64,000 nucleotides of DNA from Deltaproteobacteria bacterium. GTDB lineage: Bacteria > Myxococcota > UBA727 > VGSZ01. Position 1 is the first letter of the stretch. Every line of letters starts with the position of its first letter. Positions 35,431-43,573 of the stretch are shown piece by piece. The notes beneath the pieces were generated by a model, which was not told the DNA's origin, ran no database searches, and was given only the letters and a program-made list of their open reading frames with translations. Both the position numbers and the translations under genes were made by a program. The stretch spans positions 1 to 64,000 of the forward strand of contig JADZDP010000035.1 in NCBI GenBank assembly GCA_020850995.1, read 5' to 3'.

Positions 35431-37736
35431 ACCGCGTCTTGCGCGCGAGCACCGCGCTCTGGCTCACCATCGTCGTAGTCGCCTGCGGCAAGCTCGACCG
35501 CGCCAGCGAGCCCGCGCCGGCGGACCCGGAGGCGGCCGCAGTCGCCGATGAGGTTCAGCGAGAGATGGCCATGGCCGGTGCCCCCTCCGCCTCCAAGCCC
35601 TCGGCGCCGGCGCCGAAGAAGCGCGCGGCCAAGGCCGACAAGAGCGAGGCCATCGGGAGCAGGGACGAGGAGCCTGCCACGGCGTCGCTCGACGCGCCCA
35701 TGGAGGGCGGCGGTGCCGCCACCACCCCCGCGTCCACGCCCACGCGCGCCTGGTTCCCCGAGACCATGCTGTTCGCCCCCCGCGTCGTCACCGACGAGCA
35801 GGGCGCTGCGGCGCTGGACGTGCCAGTGCCCGATCGGCTCACCACCTGGCGCGTGCTCGCGCTCGCGCACTCGCGCCAAGGCGCGCAAGCCGGTAGCGTG
35901 ACGCGCTTCGCCAGCGACCTGCCCGTCTCCGTCGACGCCGTGGTGCCGCCCTACCTGGTGGCCGGCGACCGCGTGCAGCTCCCCATCCAGGTGGTCAACG
36001 CCACCGACGCTGCGCTGTCGCGCCCCCTGACGGTGCGCGCCGACGGCGGGCGCGTATCGGGCGCGCCCGCCAACGTGCGCATCGACGCCCGCGGCACCGC
36101 CACGGTGCTCACGTGGCTCGAGGCCGGCGAGCCCGGCACCCTCGCCGTCGAGGCCAGCGTGCCCGGCGAGGACTCGGTGGTGCGCAGCATCCCGGTGCGC
36201 TCGGCCGGCCAGCCGTACCACGTCGAGCGCGGCGGTACGCTCGCGGCGCCGCGCACGGTGACGCTGGCGCTGCCCGAGCGCGTGCTCGCGGGCAGCTCGC
36301 GCGTCTCCTTGACGGTGCTGCCAGGCGCGCTGGCGCTCTTGCGCGCCGAGCTGGCGTCCGCGTCCGCGCGCAGCTCCATCGACGACGACGGCTACCTGTT
36401 GGCGCTCACAGGCCGCGCGCCCGCGCTGGCGGCCGCGCTCAAGGCCACCGTCGAGCCCGAGACCGTTCTGCGCTTGTCGCGGGTCGCCGGTCAGCGCCTG
36501 GCGCGCGCCGCCATCAATCCCGATCTGTTCACGGCGCTCAAGCTCGCGCCCGGCGCCTTGCGCCACCCGGCCGACACGCTCATCGGCCGAAACGGCGCGC
36601 ACCTCGCGGGCATCGTGGCGCGCGCGCAGCGCCCCGATGGCAGCTTCGGCGGCGGTAACGGTTGGACCGTGCAGCGCGTGCTGGTGACGACGACCGACGG
36701 CCTGGCGGTGCTGCGCACCGGCACCGACGCGCAAGCGACGCGCGCCGCCATGCTGCGCGCCGGCGGCGCCTTCGAGCGCTTCGCAGGCCAGATCGACGAT
36801 CCCTACACCGCCGCCGCCGTGCTCGCCTCCGGCGCCGTCGACGGGCAGCTCGCCGACGAGCTCGCCAAGCGCGTCACCGACGCGCTGGTCGCGCGCGACG
36901 ACGGCGCGCGTGTCTTGCCCGTACCCGGTGGCGTGCTGCGCGCCGACGGCGGCGCGCCCACCGAGACCGAGGCCACCGCGCTCGCCGTGCTGGCCTTGCA
37001 CGATCGCCCCTCGGCAAGCCTGCTCTTGCCCGACCTTGGCGCCGCGCTCTTGTCGGCGTGGCGGCCGGGCGCGGGCTTCGGCGACGGCGCCACCAACGCC
37101 AAGGCCATCGAGGCGGTGGCGCTCTTGTTCACCGATCCGCTGCCCGCCAAGGTGGTCGTCAGCTTGGCGCGCGAGGGCAAGACGCTCGGCACCGCGACGC
37201 TCGAGGGCGACAAGCTCAAGGAGCAGGCGAACATCGAGGCCGCGCTCGCCACCACCGGTGGCCCGCTGACGCTCGAGGTGCGCGCCGATCCGCCGGTGCC
37301 CGGGCTCTCCTTCGTGGCGTCCGTCGACGGTGCCACGCCCTGGCCGGCGCCGCCGCCCGACGCGGGGCTCGCGCTGGAGCTCGATCGCCCCTCCTTCGCC
37401 GTCGGGCGGCCCGCGACCTTGACCGTGCGCGCCACCGCGCCCGACGGCGCCGGGCTGCGCATCGAGCAGGCGCTCCCCGCCGGCGTCGACGCGGTGAAGT
37501 CCTCGCTCGACGCGCTGGTCGAGGCGGGCACCATCCAGTCCTTCGACCTCGAGGAGGGACGCGTGGTGCTGACCACGCCCGAGCGCGAGCAGGGCAGCGC
37601 CTTCGTGGCGCGCTTCACGGTGGTCCCAACGCTTGCCGGCACGCTGCACCCAAGCGCCTCGAGCTCCGAGATCGACGGCGACGAGAGCACGCGCGTGTAC
37701 TTCCCGCCGGCGCCCTGGACCGTGGCCGCGCGCTGA
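35427..37736 (+). CDS. Alpha-2-macroglobulin-like lipoprotein, C-terminal half
   Basis: A 769-residue lipoprotein with lipobox VVVAC (Cys20) and a Pro/Ala/Lys linker. It begins at the alpha-2-macroglobulin domain itself: TRAWFPETMLFAPRVVTDEQGAAAL, then PVPDRLTTWRVLALAHS. The thioester-containing helical domain (about 325-560) contains alpha/alpha-toroid repeats, but I see no CxEQ thioester motif. A receptor-binding-like end (LELDRPSFAVGRPATLTVRA) follows. Bacterial alpha-2-macroglobulins trap periplasmic proteases; without thioester, trapping must be non-covalent, as in MagD-type systems. The split, with each part having its own membrane anchor, is unusual. Confidence 0.82.
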   Translation: MNRVLRASTALWLTIVVVACGKLDRASEPAPADPEAAAVADEVQREMAMAGAPSASKPSAPAPKKRAAKADKSEAIGSRDEEPATASLDAPMEGGGAATTPASTPTRAWFPETMLFAPRVVTDEQGAAALDVPVPDRLTTWRVLALAHSRQGAQAGSVTRFASDLPVSVDAVVPPYLVAGDRVQLPIQVVNATDAALSRPLTVRADGGRVSGAPANVRIDARGTATVLTWLEAGEPGTLAVEASVPGEDSVVRSIPVRSAGQPYHVERGGTLAAPRTVTLALPERVLAGSSRVSLTVLPGALALLRAELASASARSSIDDDGYLLALTGRAPALAAALKATVEPETVLRLSRVAGQRLARAAINPDLFTALKLAPGALRHPADTLIGRNGAHLAGIVARAQRPDGSFGGGNGWTVQRVLVTTTDGLAVLRTGTDAQATRAAMLRAGGAFERFAGQIDDPYTAAAVLASGAVDGQLADELAKRVTDALVARDDGARVLPVPGGVLRADGGAPTETEATALAVLALHDRPSASLLLPDLGAALLSAWRPGAGFGDGATNAKAIEAVALLFTDPLPAKVVVSLAREGKTLGTATLEGDKLKEQANIEAALATTGGPLTLEVRADPPVPGLSFVASVDGATPWPAPPPDAGLALELDRPSFAVGRPATLTVRATAPDGAGLRIEQALPAGVDAVKSSLDALVEAGTIQSFDLEEGRVVLTTPEREQGSAFVARFTVVPTLAGTLHPSASSSEIDGDESTRVYFPPAPWTVAAR

Positions 37737-37799
37737 CAGGCCGTGACACAAAACGCCGAGGTGTCGCAACCGCGGTCGACTTGCGCGCGCGCGGGCCGT

Positions 37800-39146
37800 A
37801 TGAGAAGCGCCGTGGATCTCTTCGAGCACGCGGCCGACAACGACGTCACGGGCGTGCCGCTCGCTGAGCGCATGCGCCCGCGGCGGCTGGCCGACGTCGT
37901 GGGACAGCCACACCTGGTGGGCGAAGGCTCGCTGCTCGAGCGCGCAGTGCGCCAGGGCCGCGTGCCCTCGATCATCCTCTGGGGCCCGCCGGGCACCGGC
38001 AAGACCACCATCGCCGAGGCCTTGGCCCATGAGGTGAAAGGTCGCTGCGTGCGCCTGTCGGCGGTGCTCGCGGGCATCAAGGACATCCGCGAGGCGGTGG
38101 AGGACGCGCGCCGCGCGCGCCACGAGCGGCGCGAGCCCACGCTCTTGTTCGTCGACGAGATCCACCGCTTCAACAAGGCGCAGCAAGACGCGCTCTTGCC
38201 GCACGTCGAGAAGGGCGTGGTGACGCTGGTGGGCGCCACCACCGAGAACCCGTCCTTCGAGGTCAACGCCGCGCTTTTGTCGCGCTGCCGCGTGCTGGTC
38301 ACCAAGCCCATCCCCGCGGCCGACCTGGCGGCGCTGCTCGATCGCGCCCTTGGCGACGTCGAGCGCGGCCTGGGCGCGCGCAAGCTCGCGCTCGACGACC
38401 TGGCGCGCCGCGCGCTCTTGGCCGCCGCCGCCGGCGACGCGCGCCGCGTGCTCACTTCCCTCGAGGTGGCGGCCGACATGGCCGAGGCCGACGGCAGCCA
38501 CACCATCGCGCGCGAGCACGTCGAGCATGCGGTGAGCAAGCGCGTGTTGCTCTACGACCAGGGTGGCGAGCAGCACTTCGACGTCATCAGCGCCTTCATC
38601 AAGTCGCTGCGCGGCTCGGACCCCGACGCGGCCATGCACTACCTCGCGCGCATGATCGAGGCCGGCGAGGACCCCATCTTCATCCTGCGGCGCTTGGTGA
38701 TCTTCGCCTCCGAAGACATCGGCTCCGCCGAGCCCATGGCCCTCGTCGTCGCCGTCAACGCGCTGCAGGCCTTCCAGGTGGTGGGCCTCCCCGAGGGCGC
38801 CCTGGCGCTCACCCAGGCCACCACCTTCCTCGCCACGGCGCCCAAGTCGAACGCCGTGCTGCTGGCCTACCAGGGCGCGCGCAAAGACGTGCTCGAGCAC
38901 GGCGCCCTCGAGGTGCCGCTGCACCTGCGAAACGCCCCCACCACGCTCATGGCCGAGCTCGGCTACGGCGTGGAGTACAAGTACCCGCACGACTTCGAGG
39001 GAGCCTACGTCGTCGCCGACTACCTGCCCGAGCGCCTGCGTGGCCGCCACTACTACCAACCGCGCGGCCTTGGCCACGAGCGCGCCATCAAGGAGCGACT
39101 GGAGGCGCTGGCAGTGCGTCGCGCCAGGGGCGGCGAGCACGGTTGA
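37800..39146 (+). CDS. rarA: Replication-associated recombination ATPase RarA (MgsA)
   Basis: A 448-residue AAA+ clamp-loader-like ATPase that acts at stalled replication forks. Walker A is GPPGTGKTT, Walker B FVDEIHRFNKAQQDALLPHVE, sensor 1 GATTENPSFEVNAALLSR; the C-terminal tetramerisation block with YDQGGEQHFDVISAFIKSLRGSDPDAAMHYLARM is highly conserved. The ATG at 37800 puts VDLFEHA at the start as in other members; a GTG at 37743 would add 19 residues. Lies 63 bases after the alpha-2-macroglobulin pair. Confidence 0.94.
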   Translation: MRSAVDLFEHAADNDVTGVPLAERMRPRRLADVVGQPHLVGEGSLLERAVRQGRVPSIILWGPPGTGKTTIAEALAHEVKGRCVRLSAVLAGIKDIREAVEDARRARHERREPTLLFVDEIHRFNKAQQDALLPHVEKGVVTLVGATTENPSFEVNAALLSRCRVLVTKPIPAADLAALLDRALGDVERGLGARKLALDDLARRALLAAAAGDARRVLTSLEVAADMAEADGSHTIAREHVEHAVSKRVLLYDQGGEQHFDVISAFIKSLRGSDPDAAMHYLARMIEAGEDPIFILRRLVIFASEDIGSAEPMALVVAVNALQAFQVVGLPEGALALTQATTFLATAPKSNAVLLAYQGARKDVLEHGALEVPLHLRNAPTTLMAELGYGVEYKYPHDFEGAYVVADYLPERLRGRHYYQPRGLGHERAIKERLEALAVRRARGGEHG

Positions 39147-39176
39147 CGGCCCGCCCGCGGCAGGAGAGACCGCGTC

Positions 39177-40877
39177 ATGCGCGCACACGTCCCCACGCTG
39201 CCAGCCCTGCTGCTCGCGGCGTCGTTGGCGGGGCCAGCCGCCGCTGCCGAGCCCATGAGCAAACCCTCGCCCCACCCAGACATCCCCGTCGGCACCAAGC
39301 TCACGGCCTACGTGGGCCCGCGCTTCGTCACCGGCGAGTCCATGGTGCCCGAGGCCGCGGCCGTGCTCGTCGACGAGACCGGCCGGGTGCGCGCGCTCCT
39401 CAAGCACGCGCCACCGGCGGGCCTGTACCCCCTGGTCAAGCTGCCGGGCGCGCTCGCCGTGGCGGGCTTGCACGACGCGCACCTGCACGTGCAGGGCATC
39501 GGCCAGGCACGGGCGCAGGTGCAGCTCCTCGGTGCCAAGTCACCGGCGGAGCTGAAAAAGCGCGTGGCGGACTGGGTGGCACAGCACAAGGACGCCACCG
39601 CGGTGCGCGGGCGCGGCTGGGACCAGAGCCTGTTCGCCGGCGGCGCGTGGCCGAGCGCGCGCGATCTCGAGGGCGCCACCGACAAGCCCGCGCTGCTCTC
39701 GCGCGTCGACGGACACGCGGCGCTCGCCAACAAGCAGCTGCTGGCGCTGGCCGGCATCACCAAAGACACCCGCGACCCACCGGGCGGCAAGATCCACAGA
39801 GACGACAAGGGCGAGCCCACCGGTGTCCTGATCGACAACGCCATCGACCTCGCTGAGCAGAAGCTGCCAGCGCCGTCCGATGCCGACATCGAGCGTTTCC
39901 TCTTGGCCGGGCTCGAGGCCTGCGCCGACGGCGGGCTCACGTCGGTGACCGATCAAGGAATGTCGTTGGCCGCGCTGCGCGCGCTGGTGCGCCTCGACGA
40001 GGCAGGCAAGCTGCCCACGCGCGTGTTCGTCTACCTCGACGGCGCCGAGGCCGGGTCGCTCGATCAGCTCGGCGTGCGCGCGCCCACCGCGCGCGTGCGC
40101 GTGCTCGGCGTCAAGCTCTACGCCGACGGCGCCATGGGCAGCCGCGGCGCCGCGCTGCTCGCCCCCTACAGCGACGACCCGGGAAACACTGGCCTCTTGC
40201 TCACCGAGCCCAAGCTGCTGCTCGAGCGCGTGCGCGCCGTGCACAACAAGGGCTTCGCGGCGGCGATTCACGCCATCGGCGACCGCGGCAACCGTGTGGT
40301 GCTCGACACCTTCGACGCCTCGCCCGCGCCCGCCGGCGTGCGCGACCGCGTGGAGCACGCACAGCTCGTCGATCCCGGCGACATCAAGCGCTTCGCGCGC
40401 CGCGGTGCGATCGCCTCCATGCAGCCCACGCACGCCACCAGCGACATGCGCTGGGCCGAAGCGCGCGTGGGCAAGGGTCGCCTGGCGGGTGCGTACGCGT
40501 GGCGCAGCATGCTGCAGCAGGGCGTGGCGCTGGCGTTCGGCTCGGACGCGCCGGTGGAAGACGAGCGACCGCAGCTCGGCATCTACGCGGCGCTCACGCG
40601 TCAAGACGCCGAGGGCCAACCACCCGCGGGCTTCCTGCCCGAGCAGCGCGTCGCGCAGCGCGAGGCGCTCGCCGCCTTCGCCGCCGGCTCGGCCTACGCC
40701 GTGGGGATGGAGCAGCACCTCGGCGCGCTGACGCCGGGCATGTTCTTCGATGTCAGCCTGTTCGCCGACGACGCCGCGCTTGCCGCCGACCGGGGCGACG
40801 CGCGCGCGTGGCTGCGCACCAAGCCCGCCGGGGTCGTCATCGGCGGCGCGCTGCGTGCGCCCAAGAGCACGAGGTAG
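39177..40877 (+). CDS. Exported metal-dependent amidohydrolase (YtcJ-like)
   Basis: A 566-residue protein with a signal peptide (1-23). The amidohydrolase-3 pattern is clear: LAVAGLHDAHLHVQG supplies the HxH metal ligands, KLYADGAMGSRGAALLAPY is a family signature, AIHAIGDRGN and EHAQLVDPGDIKRF supply later His residues, and GSDAPVEDERP the last Asp. Such proteins hydrolyse amides or carbamates; the substrate cannot be read from the sequence. It starts 30 bases after rarA and is followed 2 bases later by the small membrane protein gene. Confidence 0.88.
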   Translation: MRAHVPTLPALLLAASLAGPAAAAEPMSKPSPHPDIPVGTKLTAYVGPRFVTGESMVPEAAAVLVDETGRVRALLKHAPPAGLYPLVKLPGALAVAGLHDAHLHVQGIGQARAQVQLLGAKSPAELKKRVADWVAQHKDATAVRGRGWDQSLFAGGAWPSARDLEGATDKPALLSRVDGHAALANKQLLALAGITKDTRDPPGGKIHRDDKGEPTGVLIDNAIDLAEQKLPAPSDADIERFLLAGLEACADGGLTSVTDQGMSLAALRALVRLDEAGKLPTRVFVYLDGAEAGSLDQLGVRAPTARVRVLGVKLYADGAMGSRGAALLAPYSDDPGNTGLLLTEPKLLLERVRAVHNKGFAAAIHAIGDRGNRVVLDTFDASPAPAGVRDRVEHAQLVDPGDIKRFARRGAIASMQPTHATSDMRWAEARVGKGRLAGAYAWRSMLQQGVALAFGSDAPVEDERPQLGIYAALTRQDAEGQPPAGFLPEQRVAQREALAAFAAGSAYAVGMEQHLGALTPGMFFDVSLFADDAALAADRGDARAWLRTKPAGVVIGGALRAPKSTR

Positions 40878-40879
40878 CC

Positions 40880-41155
40880 GTGGCCAAGAAGAAGAAGCAC
40901 AAGGCACAAGGCGAGCAGAGCGCGGGCGCCACGAGCGCGGCCGTGCCGTCGAGCACCGATGCAGCGTCGCCCGCGATCGACCGGGCGTTCCAGCTTGGCA
41001 ACTTTGCCGAGGTCAGACGCCTCGCGCGCGACGACACGGGTCCGGAGCGGGATCGCATGCTCGCGCTGGTCAAGATCGACCGCGCGCAGCTCCTGGTCGG
41101 CGTGGGCACGCTCGCGTTCCTGGTAGTGGTGGCGCTCTTGGTGCTGCGCCTGTAG
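40880..41155 (+). CDS. Small tail-anchored membrane protein
   Basis: A 91-residue protein: Lys-rich start (MAKKKKHKAQ), a short linker with Ala/Ser/Thr, a helical region (about 30-60, DRAFQLGNFAEVRRLARDD) that resembles half a TPR hairpin, and one C-terminal transmembrane helix (about 70-89) with no residues after it, typical of tail-anchored proteins. The GTG at 40880 lies 2 bases after the amidohydrolase stop. No recognised family. Confidence 0.6.
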   Translation: MAKKKKHKAQGEQSAGATSAAVPSSTDAASPAIDRAFQLGNFAEVRRLARDDTGPERDRMLALVKIDRAQLLVGVGTLAFLVVVALLVLRL

Positions 41156-41170
41156 CACGCGCTCGACCAA

Positions 41171-42409
41171 CTACGACGTCAACAGCGCCCGCGCCCGTCG
41201 CTGCCGGCGCGTCTCCTCGATGCGGTGCTCGACCTCGAGCACGAAGGGCAAGGGGTCGCCCGCGTCCCACACGTCGGGCTCGGCGTCGAGCAGCTCGCCC
41301 ACACGGAACATCTCAGCGAACGCGCGCACACGCGCCTTGAGCTCGCCGGCGCCGTCCACGCGCCCCACCAGGCGCAGCGCGCGGCGCCCCATGACCTCGA
41401 GATCGCCGACGATCCAACGCCACAGGTGATCGGGCTCGGCCACGTGCACGAGCTCGGGGAGGCGACCGTGCACGAGCCCGTCGCACAGCACGGGCACGTT
41501 GAGCCCCGCGTTGATGGCGAGCTGCATGCTGCCCCAGATGCGCCCGATGACGTTGTGCAGCCGCAGCGTGCCCGCGGGATCCTGGTGCATCTCCACCAGC
41601 ACCGGTCCTTGCCAACCGAGCGACTCGAGCACGGCCACGGCCAGGGCGCGCACGCGCTCGTCGGGTGGCAGCGTGCGCGCCAGGCTCGAGACCCCCGAGA
41701 GGTCGCCGCGCTCGCGCAGGCGCTCTTGGAACACCTCGCCGAGCACGCGGCCCGCGTCGCACACTGCGCCGTAGCCGAACCAACGCCCCGGCGGGCGCGG
41801 CTCCAAGAGACAGCCGCCGGTGACGAGGTCCTCGCGCGCGTACAAGAGGCGCCGCAGCTCCGCGATGCTCTCGACTGGGATGGTCTCGGCCACGCGGCGT
41901 GTGCCGTCCTCCCGCTCAACCCAGGGCACCAAGGGGCGCACCAAGAGCGGCAAGGCGCCCTCCGCGTCGATGCGCAGCAACGCTGGCTCCACGGCGTCGG
42001 GCACGTCGATGCGCAAGGCGTCGATGGTCGAGATGCCGAGCGCACGGGCGCGGTCGTAGAGCGCGGTGCGGTCGAGCACGCGCGTAACGGCGTCGTGCGA
42101 GGGCAGCGCGCGCAGGGCCGACGCCGGCAAGAGCTCGCGCCAGCGCGACAGGGCCCAGAGCGCGTCGTCGGTGGCGGGCAGCACCAGATCGCAGTGGCGG
42201 CCGGCGGCCTCGTCGCCCACGGCCTCGGCGAAGCGCTGCGCCTCGCCGCCTGCGTCGGGCACCAGCAGCGTGGAGGTGGCATACCGTGACCACATGGCCA
42301 GCGCCGGCCGCACCGGGGCCGCCACGGCCACCGCGATGCCGGCCCGACCGAGCGCGCGGGTCGCCGCCAGGCCGGCGCGGGTATGCCCACAGGTGATGAG
42401 CGCGGTCAC
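41171..42409 (-). CDS. ATP-grasp family ligase (COG3919-like)
   Basis: A 412-residue protein. The N-terminus ALITCGHTRAGLAATRALGRAG is the Rossmann-like pre-ATP-grasp domain, and later regions include the Lys/Arg-rich hinge (RDRxRALGIST), VRPLVPWVER in the position of the nucleotide-binding strand and GPVLVEMHQDPAGTLRLHNVIGRIWGS in the place of the metal-binding ExNxR motif. Such proteins join carboxylates to amines; substrate unknown. The GTG at 42409 has AGGAG 7 bases upstream and removes a poor N-terminal extension. It converges on the small membrane protein gene and is divergent from the exported protein at 42512. Confidence 0.7.
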   Translation of the reverse strand: MTALITCGHTRAGLAATRALGRAGIAVAVAAPVRPALAMWSRYATSTLLVPDAGGEAQRFAEAVGDEAAGRHCDLVLPATDDALWALSRWRELLPASALRALPSHDAVTRVLDRTALYDRARALGISTIDALRIDVPDAVEPALLRIDAEGALPLLVRPLVPWVEREDGTRRVAETIPVESIAELRRLLYAREDLVTGGCLLEPRPPGRWFGYGAVCDAGRVLGEVFQERLRERGDLSGVSSLARTLPPDERVRALAVAVLESLGWQGPVLVEMHQDPAGTLRLHNVIGRIWGSMQLAINAGLNVPVLCDGLVHGRLPELVHVAEPDHLWRWIVGDLEVMGRRALRLVGRVDGAGELKARVRAFAEMFRVGELLDAEPDVWDAGDPLPFVLEVEHRIEETRRQRRARALLTS

Positions 42410-42511
42410 CGAATGCTCCTGGCGGGGGAAACGTCTTCTCCCAAGCCCTCGTACAACGGGCTCTTTGAACGAGAAATTGACGTGCCGCAACGACGATCCA
42501 TACTCGCACCA

Positions 42512-43558
42512 ATGCGTACCTCGCTACGCCTCCCGGTCGCGGTCGCCCTGACCGCGCTCGCGGCCACATCAGCGAACGCCGCGGCCGCGAGCGAAAACGG
42601 CCCGTGGCTCGCCGCTCTGTCGAGCGCCTTCGTGGTGGTGGACATGTCCACCGGTGACCTCGACGGCGACGGCAAGGACGAGACCATCGTCTGCTATCGG
42701 GAAGACACGGGTCGAACGCAGCAGACCAGCGGCGTGGCCGTGTTCAGCGGGCGCGCCCCCGACCTGCGCCCCGCCTTCCATGTCCAGCTCGACGAGACCC
42801 TGTGCGAGAAGGTCCGGGTCTCGGGCAAGAAGCTCGGCATCCTGCTCACGGACCGCAAGCAGCTCGTGTGGTCACCGGGCGAAGAGCTCAAGCTCCGTTC
42901 GGACAAGGGCAGCCTGCACGCCGGCATCCGTGCCACCGCCACGTCCTCGGCGCCGGGGACGAGCCCCGAGCGCGCCATCGACGGCGACCTCGCTAGCTCG
43001 TGGGCCGAGGGGTCGGCCGGCACGGGCATCGGACAAACGCTGACGCTGACCTTGCCCAAGCCCACCGACGTCGGCTACGTCGGCATTCATTCGGGGAGCG
43101 GCGCCGGCTCGCGCGCCTTCTTCGACTCGAACCGCATCCATCGGGGCTCGCTGCGCGCCAAGACCGAGGCCGACGTGGGCGACACCGCTGCGGGCATCGA
43201 CTTCTCCTCGCTCGGCATCGACGCCATCGGCGATCGCATCGAGTTTACGTGCGAGAACAAGGCGCAGGTGCTCTACATCCCCGTCAACCGCAAGGGCGTG
43301 GTGGAGCTGCAGCTGCGCATCGAGAGCGTCTATCTCGGCGACAAGAAAGACGACACGCACGTCGCCGAGGTCGAGGTGGTGCCGATGCTCGGGCTGTCGG
43401 AGACGCTCGACCGCGCGCGCGCCGCCAAGCCGAAGGACGCCGCGGCCGGCGGCGCCAAGGCACCGGCCGACGAGCCGACGTCGCCGGCCAACCCCGCCGG
43501 CGACGACGCGCTCAAGAAGCTCGACGAGGGCGGCGGCAAGCTGGTCACCGACGAATGA
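42512..43558 (+). CDS. Exported protein with discoidin-like domain
   Basis: A 348-residue protein with a signal peptide (1-22). A short repeat-like segment, GDLDGDGKDETIVCY, resembles an FG-GAP/EF-hand calcium loop. Residues about 145-300 look like an F5/8 type C (discoidin) beta-sandwich: ATSSAPGTSPERAIDGDLASSWAEG is the usual start with the ligand loop, followed by IGQTLTLTLPKPTDVGYVGIH. Discoidin-like domains bind glycans or lipids. The C-terminal 45 residues are Ala/Lys/Asp-rich and disordered. The product is secreted or periplasmic; the role is unknown. Confidence 0.7.
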   Translation: MRTSLRLPVAVALTALAATSANAAAASENGPWLAALSSAFVVVDMSTGDLDGDGKDETIVCYREDTGRTQQTSGVAVFSGRAPDLRPAFHVQLDETLCEKVRVSGKKLGILLTDRKQLVWSPGEELKLRSDKGSLHAGIRATATSSAPGTSPERAIDGDLASSWAEGSAGTGIGQTLTLTLPKPTDVGYVGIHSGSGAGSRAFFDSNRIHRGSLRAKTEADVGDTAAGIDFSSLGIDAIGDRIEFTCENKAQVLYIPVNRKGVVELQLRIESVYLGDKKDDTHVAEVEVVPMLGLSETLDRARAAKPKDAAAGGAKAPADEPTSPANPAGDDALKKLDEGGGKLVTDE

Positions 43559-43573
43559 TCCGCGGCTGCGGCG

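Noticed and set aside
35160..39488. Minus-strand open frame of over 1400 codons over the alpha-2-macroglobulin and rarA genes
   Set aside because: Antisense to genes with clear motifs; composition shows no protein-like pattern.
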